Shown here one piece after another: positions 33,396-45,479 of a stretch of 64,000 nt of DNA. Source of the DNA: Conus ventricosus (Eukaryota; Mollusca; Gastropoda; Neogastropoda; Conidae); assembly GCA_018398815.1 (NCBI GenBank), contig CM031607.1, positions 85,032,042 to 85,096,041 of the forward strand, read 5' to 3'. Under the pieces are notes generated by a model. That model searched no databases and was not told where the DNA came from. It saw nothing but the letters and a program-made list of their open reading frames with translations. Position 1 is the first letter of the stretch. Every line of letters begins with the position of its first letter. A program made the translations under genes and the position numbers.

Positions 33396-33778
33396 ATGTG
33401 TGGACACATTTTCTTTTCAATCCCCACATCTAACAACTGAAGTGTGGGGGGTGGAGTGTATGTGTGGACACGTTTTCTTTTCAATCCCCACATCTAACAA
33501 CTGAAGTGTGGGGGGTGGAGTGTATGTGTGGACACATTTTCTTTTCAATCCCCACATCTAACAACTGAAGTGTGGGGGGTGGAGTGTATGTGTGGACACA
33601 TTTTCTTTTCAATCCCCACATCTAACAACTGAAGTGTGGGGGGTGGAGTGTATGTGTGGACACATTTTCTTTTCAACCCCACATCTAACAACTGAAGTGT
33701 GGGGGGTGGAGTGTATGTGTGGACACATTTTCTTTTCAATCCCCACATCTACAACTGAAGTGTGGGGGGTGGTGTGGG
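33396..33778. repeat. 64 bp minisatellite, six copies
   Basis: The unit GTGTGGACACATTTTCTTTT, CAATCCCCACATCTAACAAC, TGAAGTGTGGGGGGTGGAGT repeats with spacing 64 (starts near 33401, 33465, 33529, 33593). GTGTGGGG and CCCCACA inside each unit are complementary, giving a potential hairpin per unit. Confidence 0.9.
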
Positions 33779-35194
33779 TAGAAATGCTTTCAATCCAAAA
33801 CTGAACTGCCTCTTCTTCACTCAAACCATGCAGTTCTTCCTATGGTTCCGGAAATTTGACTCTAGAAGGTTGGCAGCGTTTCCAGAATGATGCATTCTTG
33901 CCTAAGAAATGGTTGATTTTAAACCTGATGCATATTGTCATTCACTAAGATATCAACTGTTGCTTCACCCATGGATCTACATGTACGAAAATACTCAGTA
34001 AAAGAAAGTTAAAAAAAACACCCACCCAGAGCGCTGAAAGCTGCTGTCTTCTTGTAGCTGGACATGTCTGATGAAGAGCGGTGGATATCTTACTACTGGA
34101 TCAACGTGCAAGTAATTAATGTTTAATTGATTGAAGGGGAACATTTTTCTGTTTTCATATTTTTAGAACAATATTCTGTTTGTCAGACTGACAGCTTGCA
34201 ATGCACTATGATGTTTTCATATAGGTAAGTGTTAAATGAAAATTGTTCGTTTTTGATGTGGCGTTGCACACATTGTTGGTTTTTGACATGACATTGTGCA
34301 CGTTTGGACCCTGTGCACATGACATTCCAAGCCTCTAGGTCCAAGTTGCTGTCGATATCTGAACCATGGCACATAACTTGCTCCTTTCCATCACTTTGGT
34401 CATTTCTTATTGCAATGTCTGAGTTGTGATCTCATTGTTGAGGGGTGTTGCTCTAAACTGCCATTAACAGCTCTAAACTTTCATTTAACAGGTGACCTTC
34501 GATGTCAGTGTTTTTTCAGAGATCAGAAACATTGGATGCAAAGAAAACAAGAACAAATACGACCAGTTGGGGCCGGGCAAGGAGTTACACCAGTTCACAC
34601 ACTTTGTAAGCGTGTGCCTTCATCAAGGAAGCCTTAATTCATTGTGACCATTCTGGATGGTACAGTGTCTGATGGAGAGCTGTGATGGCTATCCAAATCC
34701 TTTCAGTTTCATGTACCATCTCCTTATATGAGTTTCCTTTCCCCTTCCCTTTCCTGTGCACGTGGGTGTTGGTGTAGGTATGTTATTGCCCCCTCCCCCA
34801 TCACTCCCACTTTTAGTGCAGGCACATTTTCTCTCTGTCTCGCTCTCTCTCACACACGCGCGCGCGCGCACACACACACGCACACACACGCGAATATAAA
34901 CATAACTGACCTGAATGAAGACTACAGCCTTTTGGTTCTCTGTACAGCAGATGGTCATACATAAATCCACATTTTAAGAGACCGACTACATGTTATTGTG
35001 AAACCATACATATGAGCACAGAATACCCTAGAATGCCCATCCTGTTCCACCCATGCACACGCACCATTCCACCCTATCCCACAACTTACTGTCGTTTCTA
35101 CCATTCACCTCTGCTGGGCCGTTTTACAAAGAGTCCACAGGATATTTTTTTTAAAGAAAGTGAGGGGAAGGAGAGAAGCTTTTGTGTGGTGTGT

Positions 35195-35433
35195 GGGGGG
35201 GGGGGGGGGGGGGTGGTTATCGGGCGAGAACAGTGCATGCGGTGGGGGAGGGGGGAGGAGGACAAGGGAATAAGATAGACTGCAGAAGGAGGGCAAACAA
35301 ATGCACACACCTCCCCCACATTGCATAGGCTTTCTGTGTTTATTGTACACATGGATAAAAGAAAAAAATATATTAACACATAAAATACCAAACTGTATTG
35401 AAAAAATTGGGGGGGGGGGGGGGGGGGGGGGGG
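35195..35433. repeat. two long poly-G tracts
   Basis: 19 Gs at 35195-35213 and 25 Gs at 35409-35433, with G-rich flanks. The right arm of the inverted repeat has shorter C tracts at the same places (62945-62957, 56523-56530). Confidence 0.95.
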
Positions 35434-36305
35434 CCAAGAAAGAATCACATTATTTTTCAATGAGACAAACATAACTTATTAAAAAAAAATTAAATAAGAG
35501 TAATGGTGAAAAGGGACACAAAGTAGCAGAATTTTCAAGCAAACAAAAAAAAAAAAAAACTAACAAGGTGTTGTCACTCCATCTAGCCTCATTGTTTGGT
35601 GGTTTCTGCCCAAATTGATGACAGGGAGGGCCTATGCTAGTTTTCAATTAAATGTGAAAATGTCAAAATTCATGTAGAAACTTCACACCCCAATTAGGAT
35701 TTTGCACTAACACAATACAGAATACATGTCAGGGTTTTGAGGCCCACCATGAGTTTGCACTAACTTTTACTGTTAAACTGTCATTGATCAAAAGAACACT
35801 CCCCACCAATTATTTCCATGTTTTGGGTGATTTTCACTGATGAAATCACAGTCTTCAAACACGTGACCTTCCCTTTAGTTGACGTCACATTCAGGCCTTG
35901 CACTCACCCCTTGTTTGCACCAGCTGGAAACCACAAGTAGTCCCATTCCTTTGATTTTAGTCTGTCTGCTTGGAACCACTTGGCTTGTACAAACCTTGAT
36001 GGCCATATGAAGGAAAATGAGGAGAATCAACCATCAGACACAATAAAAAAAATTCTCGAAATAATCTAATTGTGTCAGTTTATAAAATACTCGCTCAAGG
36101 CCTTGCCGCGTTAATTCTTGATGTGTGCAGCCTGTTCAACTAAGTCTGCATCTGATCCAACACTATTGCAGAAATCGTGTGTCGGTGGCCCGAGCAGAGA
36201 GTGTTAAATCAAACTTAACTATTCCAATAAAACTGGTGTTAGCCAGATACAATGCTGAAACAAATACGGGCGGTTCTGCTTTTATGCCGCAAGGCCCTTC
36301 AACGT

Positions 36306-36940
36306 ATAGTTCAGTTCAGTTCAGTTCAGTTCAGTTCACTTGGGACTTTGATAGCCTCACAGCTTTTTGTGTCCCAATTTTTCTTATTTCATAAACATTG
36401 GTTGCTTAATGCAGGCATATGCTCAGGATATATTTTAATCTATTTTTATCAATCAAATTGAAATTTTAACATATTTAACTCAGCGTTAGTATCCAGAAGG
36501 TTTTTAAAAGTATTCAAATCTTTTGCTTTTTTAATGTGTGCAGGTAGTTTGTTCCAATACGGTGCCACTCTGTTACTAAATGAAAATTTTCTAATATTAG
36601 TGCGACAATATTTAATTTGGATTTTGTTATCAGAATTTCTTGTAATTTGATTAGTGGTTAGTTGAAAAAATGTGTTAAAATTTGTACTGTTAAGTCCCTT
36701 AAATAGCTTGTAAGTCTCAATCAAGTCTCCCCTTATTCGTCGGAACTTTAACGATGGTAAATTCAACCTGCTCCAGCACCCCTGGCCAACCTCTTAACAA
36801 TTTTCCACCTCTTATGATCCAGTCATTTTCTCCTGTTTCCTTCTTCTTGGTTTCAAGCAAGTTCTTCAATTCCCTGTGTCTCTGCTCTGTAACGGGGTGA
36901 AGTCTGGATTGAAATGATTTTTTCCTCTCTTTGTTTTCCT
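36306..36940 (-). mobile_element. 5'-truncated CR1/L2-like LINE 3' end
   Basis: On the minus strand, 36766-36450 encodes the C-terminal end of a LINE ORF2: LKFRRIRGDLIETYKLFKGL, then FSFSNRVAPYWNKLPAHI, the standard tail of Jockey-superfamily reverse transcriptases. The 3' end is a (GAACT)n microsatellite tail (36309-36338 on +). The insertion is absent from the right arm, where the flanks join directly. Confidence 0.8.
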
Positions 36941-37619
36941 GAACCATCTCTGAGACTGCTAGTCATTCAAGTTTCATCGCATTTGAGAGGTTTTGCACAG
37001 CCGTGCTTAGAAGATGATAACGCGCTGTTGAACGTCGACATCTCTACAGTGGTTGGCGGGTACAATCAGGGCAGCCTGAGGGGAGAAGGGGAGACAGTTG
37101 TGGTGATCCCGGCTAGACAGAAAAACTACTGTCGAGGTACATCATGCCCGGGCAGCAGGATGAACTGTAGAAGAAACCAACGTCCATGTGGGTCAAGGTC
37201 AAGGCTAGCTCAGCAATGGCTTCTATCGACCTAGTCGATTTTACTTTGTGTACTACAGAAGCTTTTTTTGGTCCATGGACATTCAAAAATTGCTATAAAG
37301 CTTAGCAATATTGAACTGCAGGAAAGGAGGTTCTTTCAACTTAGGGGGTTGGTACTGCAGCACTGATAAAAAAAAAAAATGGCAGCTTTGTTTTGATTTC
37401 AATACTAATCAGCAGCTTGTGTTTATTTTTTTTTTTGTGGTACAGGTAAGATAAAACTCTCAAGAATTATTATCAGATCATAATCAAAACAAAAAAGTAA
37501 AAACTATGTCAAAACAAAATGGTGTCACAAGAATGCACAACACTTGCAGACCGGGACTTCAGCTATCTGAGCGGAGAATACCGAGATAGAAGGGATTTGA
37601 ACGGATCTATAGATAGAAA

Positions 37620-37668
37620 ATGTATCTTCTTCCTAAAATACTGGTTCACTCAAAAACGAGTAGGTCAC
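37620..37668 (-). mobile_element. ~45 bp LINE 3' terminus, extreme 5' truncation
   Basis: The block TCTTCTTCCTAAAATACTGG plus TTCACTCAAAAACGAGTAGG plus TCA is identical to the 3' terminus of the LINE at 52516-55380, tail included. It is absent from the right arm, where the host sequence is continuous (46700-46720). Confidence 0.7.
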
Positions 37669-37735
37669 CAGCTATGCAGGGGAGGGGAAAAGAAAACTGA
37701 ATGTTGGCAAAAATAGACAGACGATCAGGCTGTTC

Positions 37736-38633
37736 GGTAAGGTTGGGAGAACGCAGAAAGTTGTTGTGGAAGGGGTCGTCATCCATTGTAAACCCGTCTT
37801 GTCAGGTGTACCACAGGGAACTGTTTGGGGCCCTTGTTTTTCTTAATTTATATAAATGACATAAGTAGAAATCTCTCTCCTGGAACTACTATAAGGCTTT
37901 TTGCAGATGACAGTTTAGTATATAGAACAATTAGAAGCAAGAATGATACACGCATTCTACAAGAAGATCTAAACGCTTTACAAGAGTGGGAAAGAACTTG
38001 GAAAATGGAATTTCATCCTCAAAAGTGCCAAGTGTTGCGTATATGTAACAAACGCTCACTAATTAGATCAGATTATTCTATCCCTAATACTATTCTTAAA
38101 GAAACTAATGCTGCAAAATATTTAGGCGTGATTATAGATAGTCGTCTCAAATGGAAAGAAAACATTACAATTTAGTATGTAAGAAAGCAAATAACATCTT
38201 AGCTTTCTTATACAGGAATATCAATGACTGCCCCCAAAAGGTTAAAGACGACTGCTACAAAACACTGGTTAGACCAGTACTGGAATATGGTTGCTCAGTT
38301 TCCGGGATCCTTACCATTTAAAGGACATTGATAACCTTGAAAAGATTCAGAAAAGAGAGCAGCACGGTTCGTAACAGGGAACCCCATCAGAGAAAAGGGA
38401 ATACAGGAAGAACATGAGGAAATTAGAATGGAACCCCTTTGAGAGAGAAGAGCTTTTATTAAACTTAACACCTTTTCAAAGGCAGAGCTAAAGTAATTGA
38501 TATTCCAATAGAACAACTAGTATTGAATAAAGTAGCACCCGGAGTGGCGGTCAAAGTTATACCATACCTGCATCAAATATTGACAGCCACTTACATTCTT
38601 TTTATCCAGTCTGTACGGTGTGGAAACTGCCAT
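37736..38633 (+). mobile_element. CR1/L2-like LINE fragment, cut by assembly gap
   Basis: Encodes the second half of a reverse transcriptase: SGVPQGTVWGPLFFLIYIND, then LFADDSLVY (the catalytic F/Y-A-D-D box), then KYLGVIIDSRLKWKE. It then continues in broken frames to DSHLHSF-type sequence at the gap. It is very close to the nested LINE at 52516-53740 on the minus strand. 5'-truncated and frameshifted; inactive. Confidence 0.85.
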
Positions 38634-39633
38634 NNNNNNNNNNNNNNNNNNNNNNNNNNNNNNNNNNNNNNNNNNNNNNNNNNNNNNNNNNNNNNNNNNN
38701 NNNNNNNNNNNNNNNNNNNNNNNNNNNNNNNNNNNNNNNNNNNNNNNNNNNNNNNNNNNNNNNNNNNNNNNNNNNNNNNNNNNNNNNNNNNNNNNNNNNN
38801 NNNNNNNNNNNNNNNNNNNNNNNNNNNNNNNNNNNNNNNNNNNNNNNNNNNNNNNNNNNNNNNNNNNNNNNNNNNNNNNNNNNNNNNNNNNNNNNNNNNN
38901 NNNNNNNNNNNNNNNNNNNNNNNNNNNNNNNNNNNNNNNNNNNNNNNNNNNNNNNNNNNNNNNNNNNNNNNNNNNNNNNNNNNNNNNNNNNNNNNNNNNN
39001 NNNNNNNNNNNNNNNNNNNNNNNNNNNNNNNNNNNNNNNNNNNNNNNNNNNNNNNNNNNNNNNNNNNNNNNNNNNNNNNNNNNNNNNNNNNNNNNNNNNN
39101 NNNNNNNNNNNNNNNNNNNNNNNNNNNNNNNNNNNNNNNNNNNNNNNNNNNNNNNNNNNNNNNNNNNNNNNNNNNNNNNNNNNNNNNNNNNNNNNNNNNN
39201 NNNNNNNNNNNNNNNNNNNNNNNNNNNNNNNNNNNNNNNNNNNNNNNNNNNNNNNNNNNNNNNNNNNNNNNNNNNNNNNNNNNNNNNNNNNNNNNNNNNN
39301 NNNNNNNNNNNNNNNNNNNNNNNNNNNNNNNNNNNNNNNNNNNNNNNNNNNNNNNNNNNNNNNNNNNNNNNNNNNNNNNNNNNNNNNNNNNNNNNNNNNN
39401 NNNNNNNNNNNNNNNNNNNNNNNNNNNNNNNNNNNNNNNNNNNNNNNNNNNNNNNNNNNNNNNNNNNNNNNNNNNNNNNNNNNNNNNNNNNNNNNNNNNN
39501 NNNNNNNNNNNNNNNNNNNNNNNNNNNNNNNNNNNNNNNNNNNNNNNNNNNNNNNNNNNNNNNNNNNNNNNNNNNNNNNNNNNNNNNNNNNNNNNNNNNN
39601 NNNNNNNNNNNNNNNNNNNNNNNNNNNNNNNNN
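38634..39633. other. assembly gap of exactly 1000 N
   Basis: A run of 1000 Ns, a conventional size for a scaffold join of unknown length. The sequence to its left is the end of a LINE copy; orientation across it is unverified. Confidence 0.99.
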
Positions 39634-40560
39634 CCTTGTAGGAACTCTGTGCAGCTCCTGAAGAGACTGACATATTACTCCCTCTACTTATACCTTCTTT
39701 GTGCTGTAAGAGTTTTGATCATATTAAGTAAATGCACAGTGATAGATGTCATTTGATCGTCTTTGTCCTTGGTGTGTATGTGGTCTTTATAAACCAGTGT
39801 TTAAATTGTTCTTCATTGATTGTGAATGGTTTTGATGGCTTTTTGTGTGTCTATGCGGATTTTATGTGTGTATGTGTAAATATTTTGATGTGTTTTATTT
39901 TCACTTTATTTCATGTGGATATAATCGATTTGCTTTTATGTTACCATCTTTAATTTGTTTGCTTCTGGAGTAAATCTTGTGTCAGTATCTTTTGACTTTG
40001 TGCAAAGGTTTTAGATTTGTTTTCTTTTGCATTTAAATTTTTCATTCATGGTGTATTGATGTTAAAAAAAAGTTGTTGTTTTTTCATTGTTGTTCTTGTT
40101 TTCTATATCTTTTGTTTTCTGACTGAATATTTTTGAAGATTTATTTTCTTATGTTAACATATTTTTCTTTTGTTTTGTGTCAGTATTCATTTTGATGTAT
40201 ATGTTTCATTCAGTTGAATTCTTTCATTTGCTTTGTTTCTGTGTGATCATTATTGACTTGTTGTTTTCGTTTAAAACAGCCCCTTTTCATTTGTGTTGCT
40301 TTTGTAGGAACTTTCATTATTTTTGTGTGTGCATGCAGAAATATCTTTGATTTGATTTGTTTCTGTGAAAAGATTTCTATCCATGTTTGCTCTTTGTAAA
40401 CATTTCAGCCCTGATGTGGCCCTTTGCGGTCGGCTGGGCTATAAGCAACATTATCTTATCTTGTCTTGTAAACATTTCATCTTTACATAATATGTGTATT
40501 TTGTGTAAAGAGTTTTTATCTGTTGATGTGAAGGAGTCGTCTTGGGAAAACATTGATAAT
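39634..40560. repeat. T-rich repeat, copy 1
   Basis: It starts CCTTGTAGGAACTC right after the gap and shares with 41186-42010 the blocks TAAGTAAATGCACAGTGA, CTTTATTTCATGTGGATATA and GTGTATTTTGTGTAAAGAG. Very T-rich (TTTTGTGTG, TTTGTTTTC). A short insert at 40409-40470 (GATGTGGCCCTTTGCGGTCG) is missing from copy 2. No coding content. Confidence 0.75.
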
Positions 40561-40639
40561 GATAACGGAAACTGTGATGGATGCTATGCTAATGACCGAT
40601 GGATTATCTTTCAAGACAGTTGTTCTGATATACTTTTTT

Positions 40640-40676
40640 CAGTCCTTCCCTTACACCCATCTCTCTCTCTCTGTAG

Positions 40677-40723
<47 letters not shown>

Positions 40724-40800
40724 CGTGCGCGTGTGCGTGCGTGTGTGTGTGTGTGTGAGAAGAAGAGAGAGAGAGCAGACCCACCTCTCTCTCTTTCTCT
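40640..40800. repeat. (GT)n and (CT)n microsatellites
   Basis: GT repeats at 40677-40757 with interruptions, CT repeats at 40662-40673 and 40787-40803. Confidence 0.95.
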
Positions 40801-40814
40801 CTCAACGCATCCAC

Positions 40815-41005
40815 CAAGTGGACCAAACCCACCTTTGTGGCTCCAAGCTTCTGATTGGAGCCCATAACACACTCAGCGCTGGGATGGAGCCGCCCAGAAT
40901 GTAAATAATGCCACAAATAAATGCTACTAACGGGAGTGGAACCCATGGCATCCCAGCACACAGCCAGAAGCACTAACCACTGCACCAAGGTGGCTGGTGT
41001 TCACG
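40815..41005 (-). repeat. tRNA-derived SINE
   Basis: On the minus strand the tRNA-like head reads GCCACCTTGGTGCAGTGGTT (A-box-like TGGTGCAGTGGTTAG) and, about 45 bases later, GGGTTCCACTCCCG (B-box-like). A non-tRNA body follows. The tRNA arms are imperfect, so a SINE rather than a tRNA. Confidence 0.65.
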
Positions 41006-41185
41006 TACATGCCTTTTGTACATTGTCAAGAGAAAGAACTAGTGTGATGCTGTGCATCATTTTGTCACCAAAGCATACTGGTTAGTATTTAGTGGGCGGC
41101 AATATGAAATAAAGTATGACTGGGGGTATATTTTTTAATCAGGACATTTTTTATCATGTTAACTGAAATGAATAAAGAGGAGCAT

Positions 41186-42010
41186 GCCTTGTAGGAACTC
41201 CTGAAAAGACTGGCATATCACTCCTTCTGCTTGAAGCCTCCTTTTGCTGTAACAGTTTTGATCCTGTTAAGTAAATGCACAGTGACAGATGTCGTTTTGA
41301 TCTTTTTCTGTTGTCCTCGAGTGTTTGTGGTCTTTACAAACCAGTGTCTAAATTGTTTTTCGCTTATAGTAAATAGTTTGTATTGCTTTTTGTGTGTCTA
41401 TGTGGATTTTGTGTGTGTAAATATTTTGATGTGTTTTATTGTTTTTACTTTATTTCATGTGGATATAATTGATTTGCTTTTATTTTATCCTCTTTGATTT
41501 TTCTTCTGGAGTCAAAATTGTGTCACTTTTTTTTCTGCTAACATTTTACATTTGTTTTCTTTCGTAAGTATACTTTTTCGTTCATGGTGTTTTGATATTT
41601 ATAAAGAAAATATTTTCATTGTTGCTGTTTTTTGTTTTTTTTGCTGTTTTCATTCGTTTTCCAATGTCATTGTAGATTTATTTTCCTATCTGAACATACT
41701 TTTCTTTTGCTTTATGTCAATATTTATTTTATTGTATATAATTATTTGCTTCGTTTGTTAATTCCTTTTAATTTGTTTTGCTTTTGTAGAAACTTCCATG
41801 ATTTTTGTGTGTCCGTGCAGCAATATGTTTGATTTACTTTGTTTCTATGAAAACATTTCTATCCATGTTTGCTTTTTGTAAACATTTTGTCTTCACGTAA
41901 TGTGTATTTTGTGTAAAGAGCTTTTATTCGTTTTCTTCTGAGCATTGTTGACAAGACAGACTCGTCTAAGGGAAACATTGATAATGATAACTAAATTTGT
42001 GACAGATGCT
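41186..42010. repeat. T-rich repeat, copy 2
   Basis: Diverged direct copy of 39634-40560, beginning CCTTGTAGGAACTC at 41186 and ending around GGGAAACATTGATAATGATA, which also ends copy 1. Confidence 0.75.
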
Positions 42011-42019
42011 ATTCTACAT

Positions 42020-42718
42020 CCCCCCCCCCCCCCCCCCTTCCTCACCCCAAGGATCATTAATTCGTTGTTAGAAACATGCGTGAACAGTGGACACCTTCCA
42101 GAGATGTATTAAATCTTATCATGTCCACGATATTTGTCCTCTTTAATCTACAAGCTGTGACTGAATTCGTCGAAAACCAAGTTTTCCCAAAATGTTGCAT
42201 GCGATTGTTCATACCTTCTATCAGTGGACCATATTCTTCTTCATTGTTCAAAATTAACTTCATTATATAAAGAATCAAACGTGGATGTGACTATTCATGA
42301 TTCTACCAAAACAATAACCCACAAACCAGAAAATGTGCAAATAGCAAAAGTGCTTTCCATGCATCAAATTAATGGATTTATATAAACACTCCCTTTCTGC
42401 TCTCTACTTCTTTTTTTTTTAATAAATTTTTTCTTTATTATTTTTTTTCTAAAGTCTAACATCACTGAGTGTGAACAGAATCTAAATGACAGAACTCACT
42501 CACTCACCCCCATGATCACCATGAATACCAGTCTGGTGCTCCAGCAGCTGATCTATTGCAGTCTCCATGTGTTATCATGTCTTCAGTTAATGCGGATGTT
42601 TTAACACAAAGTGTGTTGGTCAGACATAAATGATTACGTCTTCTTATCCACCAGATCTGGGTCACGGACAGGATCAGGATCAGGATCAGGATTTGGGCGT
42701 TGTATAAAAACAACTGAG
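42020..42718. other. interval with poly-C tract and short repeat
   Basis: 18 Cs at 42020-42037, T-rich stretches near 42410-42450, and CAGGAT repeated five times at 42668-42692, possibly a retroposon tail (ATTTGGGCGTTGTATAAA follows). No gene seen. Confidence 0.5.
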
Positions 42719-42884
42719 CCTATTTAGGCTTTTTACGCCCCTTCTATCTTATTTTATTTATTTATTTATTTTTTTTGCTTTTGTTTTTGGCGTTTGTTGG
42801 TCCAGTCGTAGACTAGCTCAGTCTTCTTTATCCATCCAATTCACATTTCATTTTAGTTATTAATTCATGCATATCTATGACGTT

Positions 42885-43262
42885 TTAAAATATATTTATA
42901 CTAGGTGCATGTCTGATGTTAGTTATTAATTCATTCCAAAAATTGATTACCCTGTTAGTAAATGTATATTTTCTCAAATTAGTTCTGGAATATTGTTTGA
43001 ATGTCTTATCTTCACTGCTTCTTGTAGTATTGATCTGTGTAGTACCAAAAAAGCATGATTTGTCAATATCATCAATACCATTAAACATCTTATATGTCTG
43101 AATCAGGTCCCCTCTTATTCTTCTTGCTTTAAATGTTGGAAGTTGTAAATATTTTAATCTTTCTTGGTATGAGCAATCTTTTATACTACGGATCATATCT
43201 TTGTAGCTCTTCTTTGAACCTATTCTAGAGCTTCTGACTGTCTCTTTAGCATTGGATACCAT
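42885..43262 (-). pseudogene. LINE ORF2 C-terminal tail
   Basis: YQERLKYLQLPTFKARRIRG, DLIQTYKMFNGIDDID, LRKYTFTNRVINFWNELI: the conserved post-RT region (R-R-x-R-G-D-L-I-x-x-Y-K ... F-x-x-R-x-x-x-x-W-N-x-L). Same family as the fragment at 36450-36766. Confidence 0.8.
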
Positions 43263-43581
43263 ATAGTATTGCCATATTCAAGAATGGGTTTAACTAATGT
43301 CTTGAACAATTGTTAAAAAGTGTGTCATTTTCTATAAATGTAAAGATTTTTTTCTCCAATCATTCCGTTGGCCTTGTTAATACAATTCACAATATGTTTG
43401 TCAAATAGCAAATGTTTGTCGAAAGTCACATTTAGGTCCTTCTCTTCCTCACATTTAGATAATTTTATTTCCTTGTCCCTAATTTTCATTATATAATCAT
43501 TCTGTAGGTTTGATTTTCCAATATGAATTACTTTACCTTTTTCTGCATTGAAAGATAGGTTCCAAGTATCAGACCACTGTG

Positions 43582-44778
43582 CTAATGTTTCAGTATCCTT
43601 TGTAATTCTTTATGCAATTTCGGAGAATTATAAAGTTTTGTGTGAACTGCAAAAATTTTACATGTACTCTTTAGTTCTACAGGGAGATCATTTATAAACA
43701 CAGTGAATAATATTGGTCCCAAAATACTGCCTTGTGGTATCCCACTAATAACATCAGCACTACGAGAGAAGGAATGAACAATCCTTACCTTTTGAGCTCT
43801 TTTTGATAGAAAGTCTCTTACCCAACCAAGTACATTTCCTACTATTCCATAAGACTCCAATTTCTTTTGCGACATGTCAATGACATTTGTGGTCAAAGGG
43901 AAGCAACCTCACATATTAGCTCCCAGAGTTGGCAACCAGACACAGGGGTGTTACTTCCCTTCCAGAAATGACCCGGTTTGTTTATCTACTTTCAGATTGG
44001 GTCTTGTGTGGGTTATTCTTTCTAACCTTTAGTAGTTTATTATTGGTTTATTAGAAATATTGATAGTAATAACGAATAATAGAGTAGAGTAGGGCTGTGA
44101 GTAAAGAGTAAGTACAAAATATTTCAAACCTAAAAAGAAGCAACCGTTGTGGATGAGAGTTGCTACCGATTGGCTCCTTCAAGAGAATTACATAACCGAT
44201 GCTGAATAAAAATGCTTGTTTAAAGTCCAAGTACAATGCATCTATATTCTCTCCTTTATCTATCTCATTTGTGAAGTCTTCCATCACTTCTAGAAGTTGA
44301 ATCACACAAGACCTGTTTGTGCGAAATCCGTGTTGGCTCTTAGCATATAATTTATTTTCCGTCATACTATATGTTTAACAACAGCATCCCTAATAAATGA
44401 TTCTAAAATTTTGCATATGATGCATGTTAAACTCACTGGTCTATGATAACCTGGGTCTGTTCTCTTACCTTTCTCTAATACTGGTATAACTGTAGCTGTT
44501 TTCCAGTCTGAAGGCACTATCATCTCTTCAACACATTTAGTAAAGGGTATATAAAGTGGGAAGGCAATCTCCTCATTTAGTTCTTTTAGTAGTCTTGATG
44601 AAATGGCAACATGAACACATGCCTTATTAGGGTTCATAGATTGTGAAGTTTCTTTTTTATTGATGTCACAGAAATGTACATTTTCCAAAATGATACCTTT
44701 TGACCTTGAAGCTGGACTTAGAGTAGGCATATTATTGATATTTCCCTCGTGAATACACAAGAAAAAAAATGCATTCAA
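43582..44778 (-). pseudogene. LINE reverse transcriptase, interrupted
   Basis: 44778-44362 reads MNPNKACVHVAISSRLLKEL ... DWKTATVIPVLEKGKRTDPG ... YHRPVSLT. The segment up to 44212 reads SQHGFRTNRSCVIQLLEV ... LYLDFKQAF. 43896-43582 gives SGIPQGSILGPILFTVFIND, but where F-A-D-D-T should stand the frame reads IFAVHTKLYN, so the catalytic Asp pair is lost. A ~320 bp foreign segment sits between LDFKQAF and the next motif. Clearly dead. Confidence 0.85.
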
Positions 44779-45479
44779 AATATCTGCCTTACTGTCTCTA
44801 CTGTGTCACCCTCTTTTGTTACTAAAGGACTCACTACTGTATTTATCTTTGTTATTGATTGTATGTATCTCCAGAATACTTTCGGTGTGTTTTTAACATT
44901 CCTTTGATAGCTTCTTTTCAAATTCCTTTTTTGCTTTTCTTTTCTTTTTTTTTTACAAGTATTACATGCTTTAATATAATTTTGATCATCTTTTCCCTGC
45001 TTAGTGACTAGGAACTTCTGGTGCATATCATGTTTCTTTTTTTTTTTTCACAAACTTCATTATCTTTGCATTCATCCACTTTGGTTTCTCTCTTCTTTTT
45101 TTTTTATATTATTCTTAATAATTTGTTTTGGAACGTTGTTTTCTATTAAGGAATTTAAAAGTACTTTTAATTTCCCTCCAGCATTGTTCGACACTGAGAT
45201 CATTGAGTTCATTCCAGTCAGTCTTCTTCAGTTCTTTCATTTGCATAAACTTCCCTTTCTTAAAATTATATGACTGCTTTGGCTCTTCTTTCTCTTGGTC
45301 CTCCCCTAAGTACAAAGAGAACATTAAAACCTCATGATAACTTTTGCCTATAGGAGCTAAGTGTTAATGTCTGATACGATGTTTTCATCATTAAGGAGTA
45401 TTAAATCCAGTCTCTTTTATTTTTGTCCCTCTCTATGTCTTGTTAGTTGTTTCACCATTTCATTAAAAAATGCATCTTG

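Larger units (their letters stand above)
34202..37735 (+). repeat. left arm of a large inverted repeat
   Basis: This block matches, in reverse complement, 64000-62911, then 56694-55644, then 48181-47985 and about 47965-46640. Over the first 170 aligned bases (34223-34390 against 63980-63810) I count only a few substitutions. Differences between the arms are mostly insertions: an LTR element and a Copia element on the right, a LINE fragment and a tiny LINE tail on the left. The part from about 37500 is the 5' region of the LINE seen at 42720-46680. Confidence 0.85.

Noticed and set aside
34058..34122. Possible exon of a downstream gene (LDMSDEERWISYYWINV after TTGTAG)
   Set aside because: Acceptor-like start and short open frame, but no clear donor, no neighbours and no recognisable family; insufficient support.
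38523..39756. Long frames across 38634-39633
   Set aside because: They consist of unknown bases in an assembly gap.
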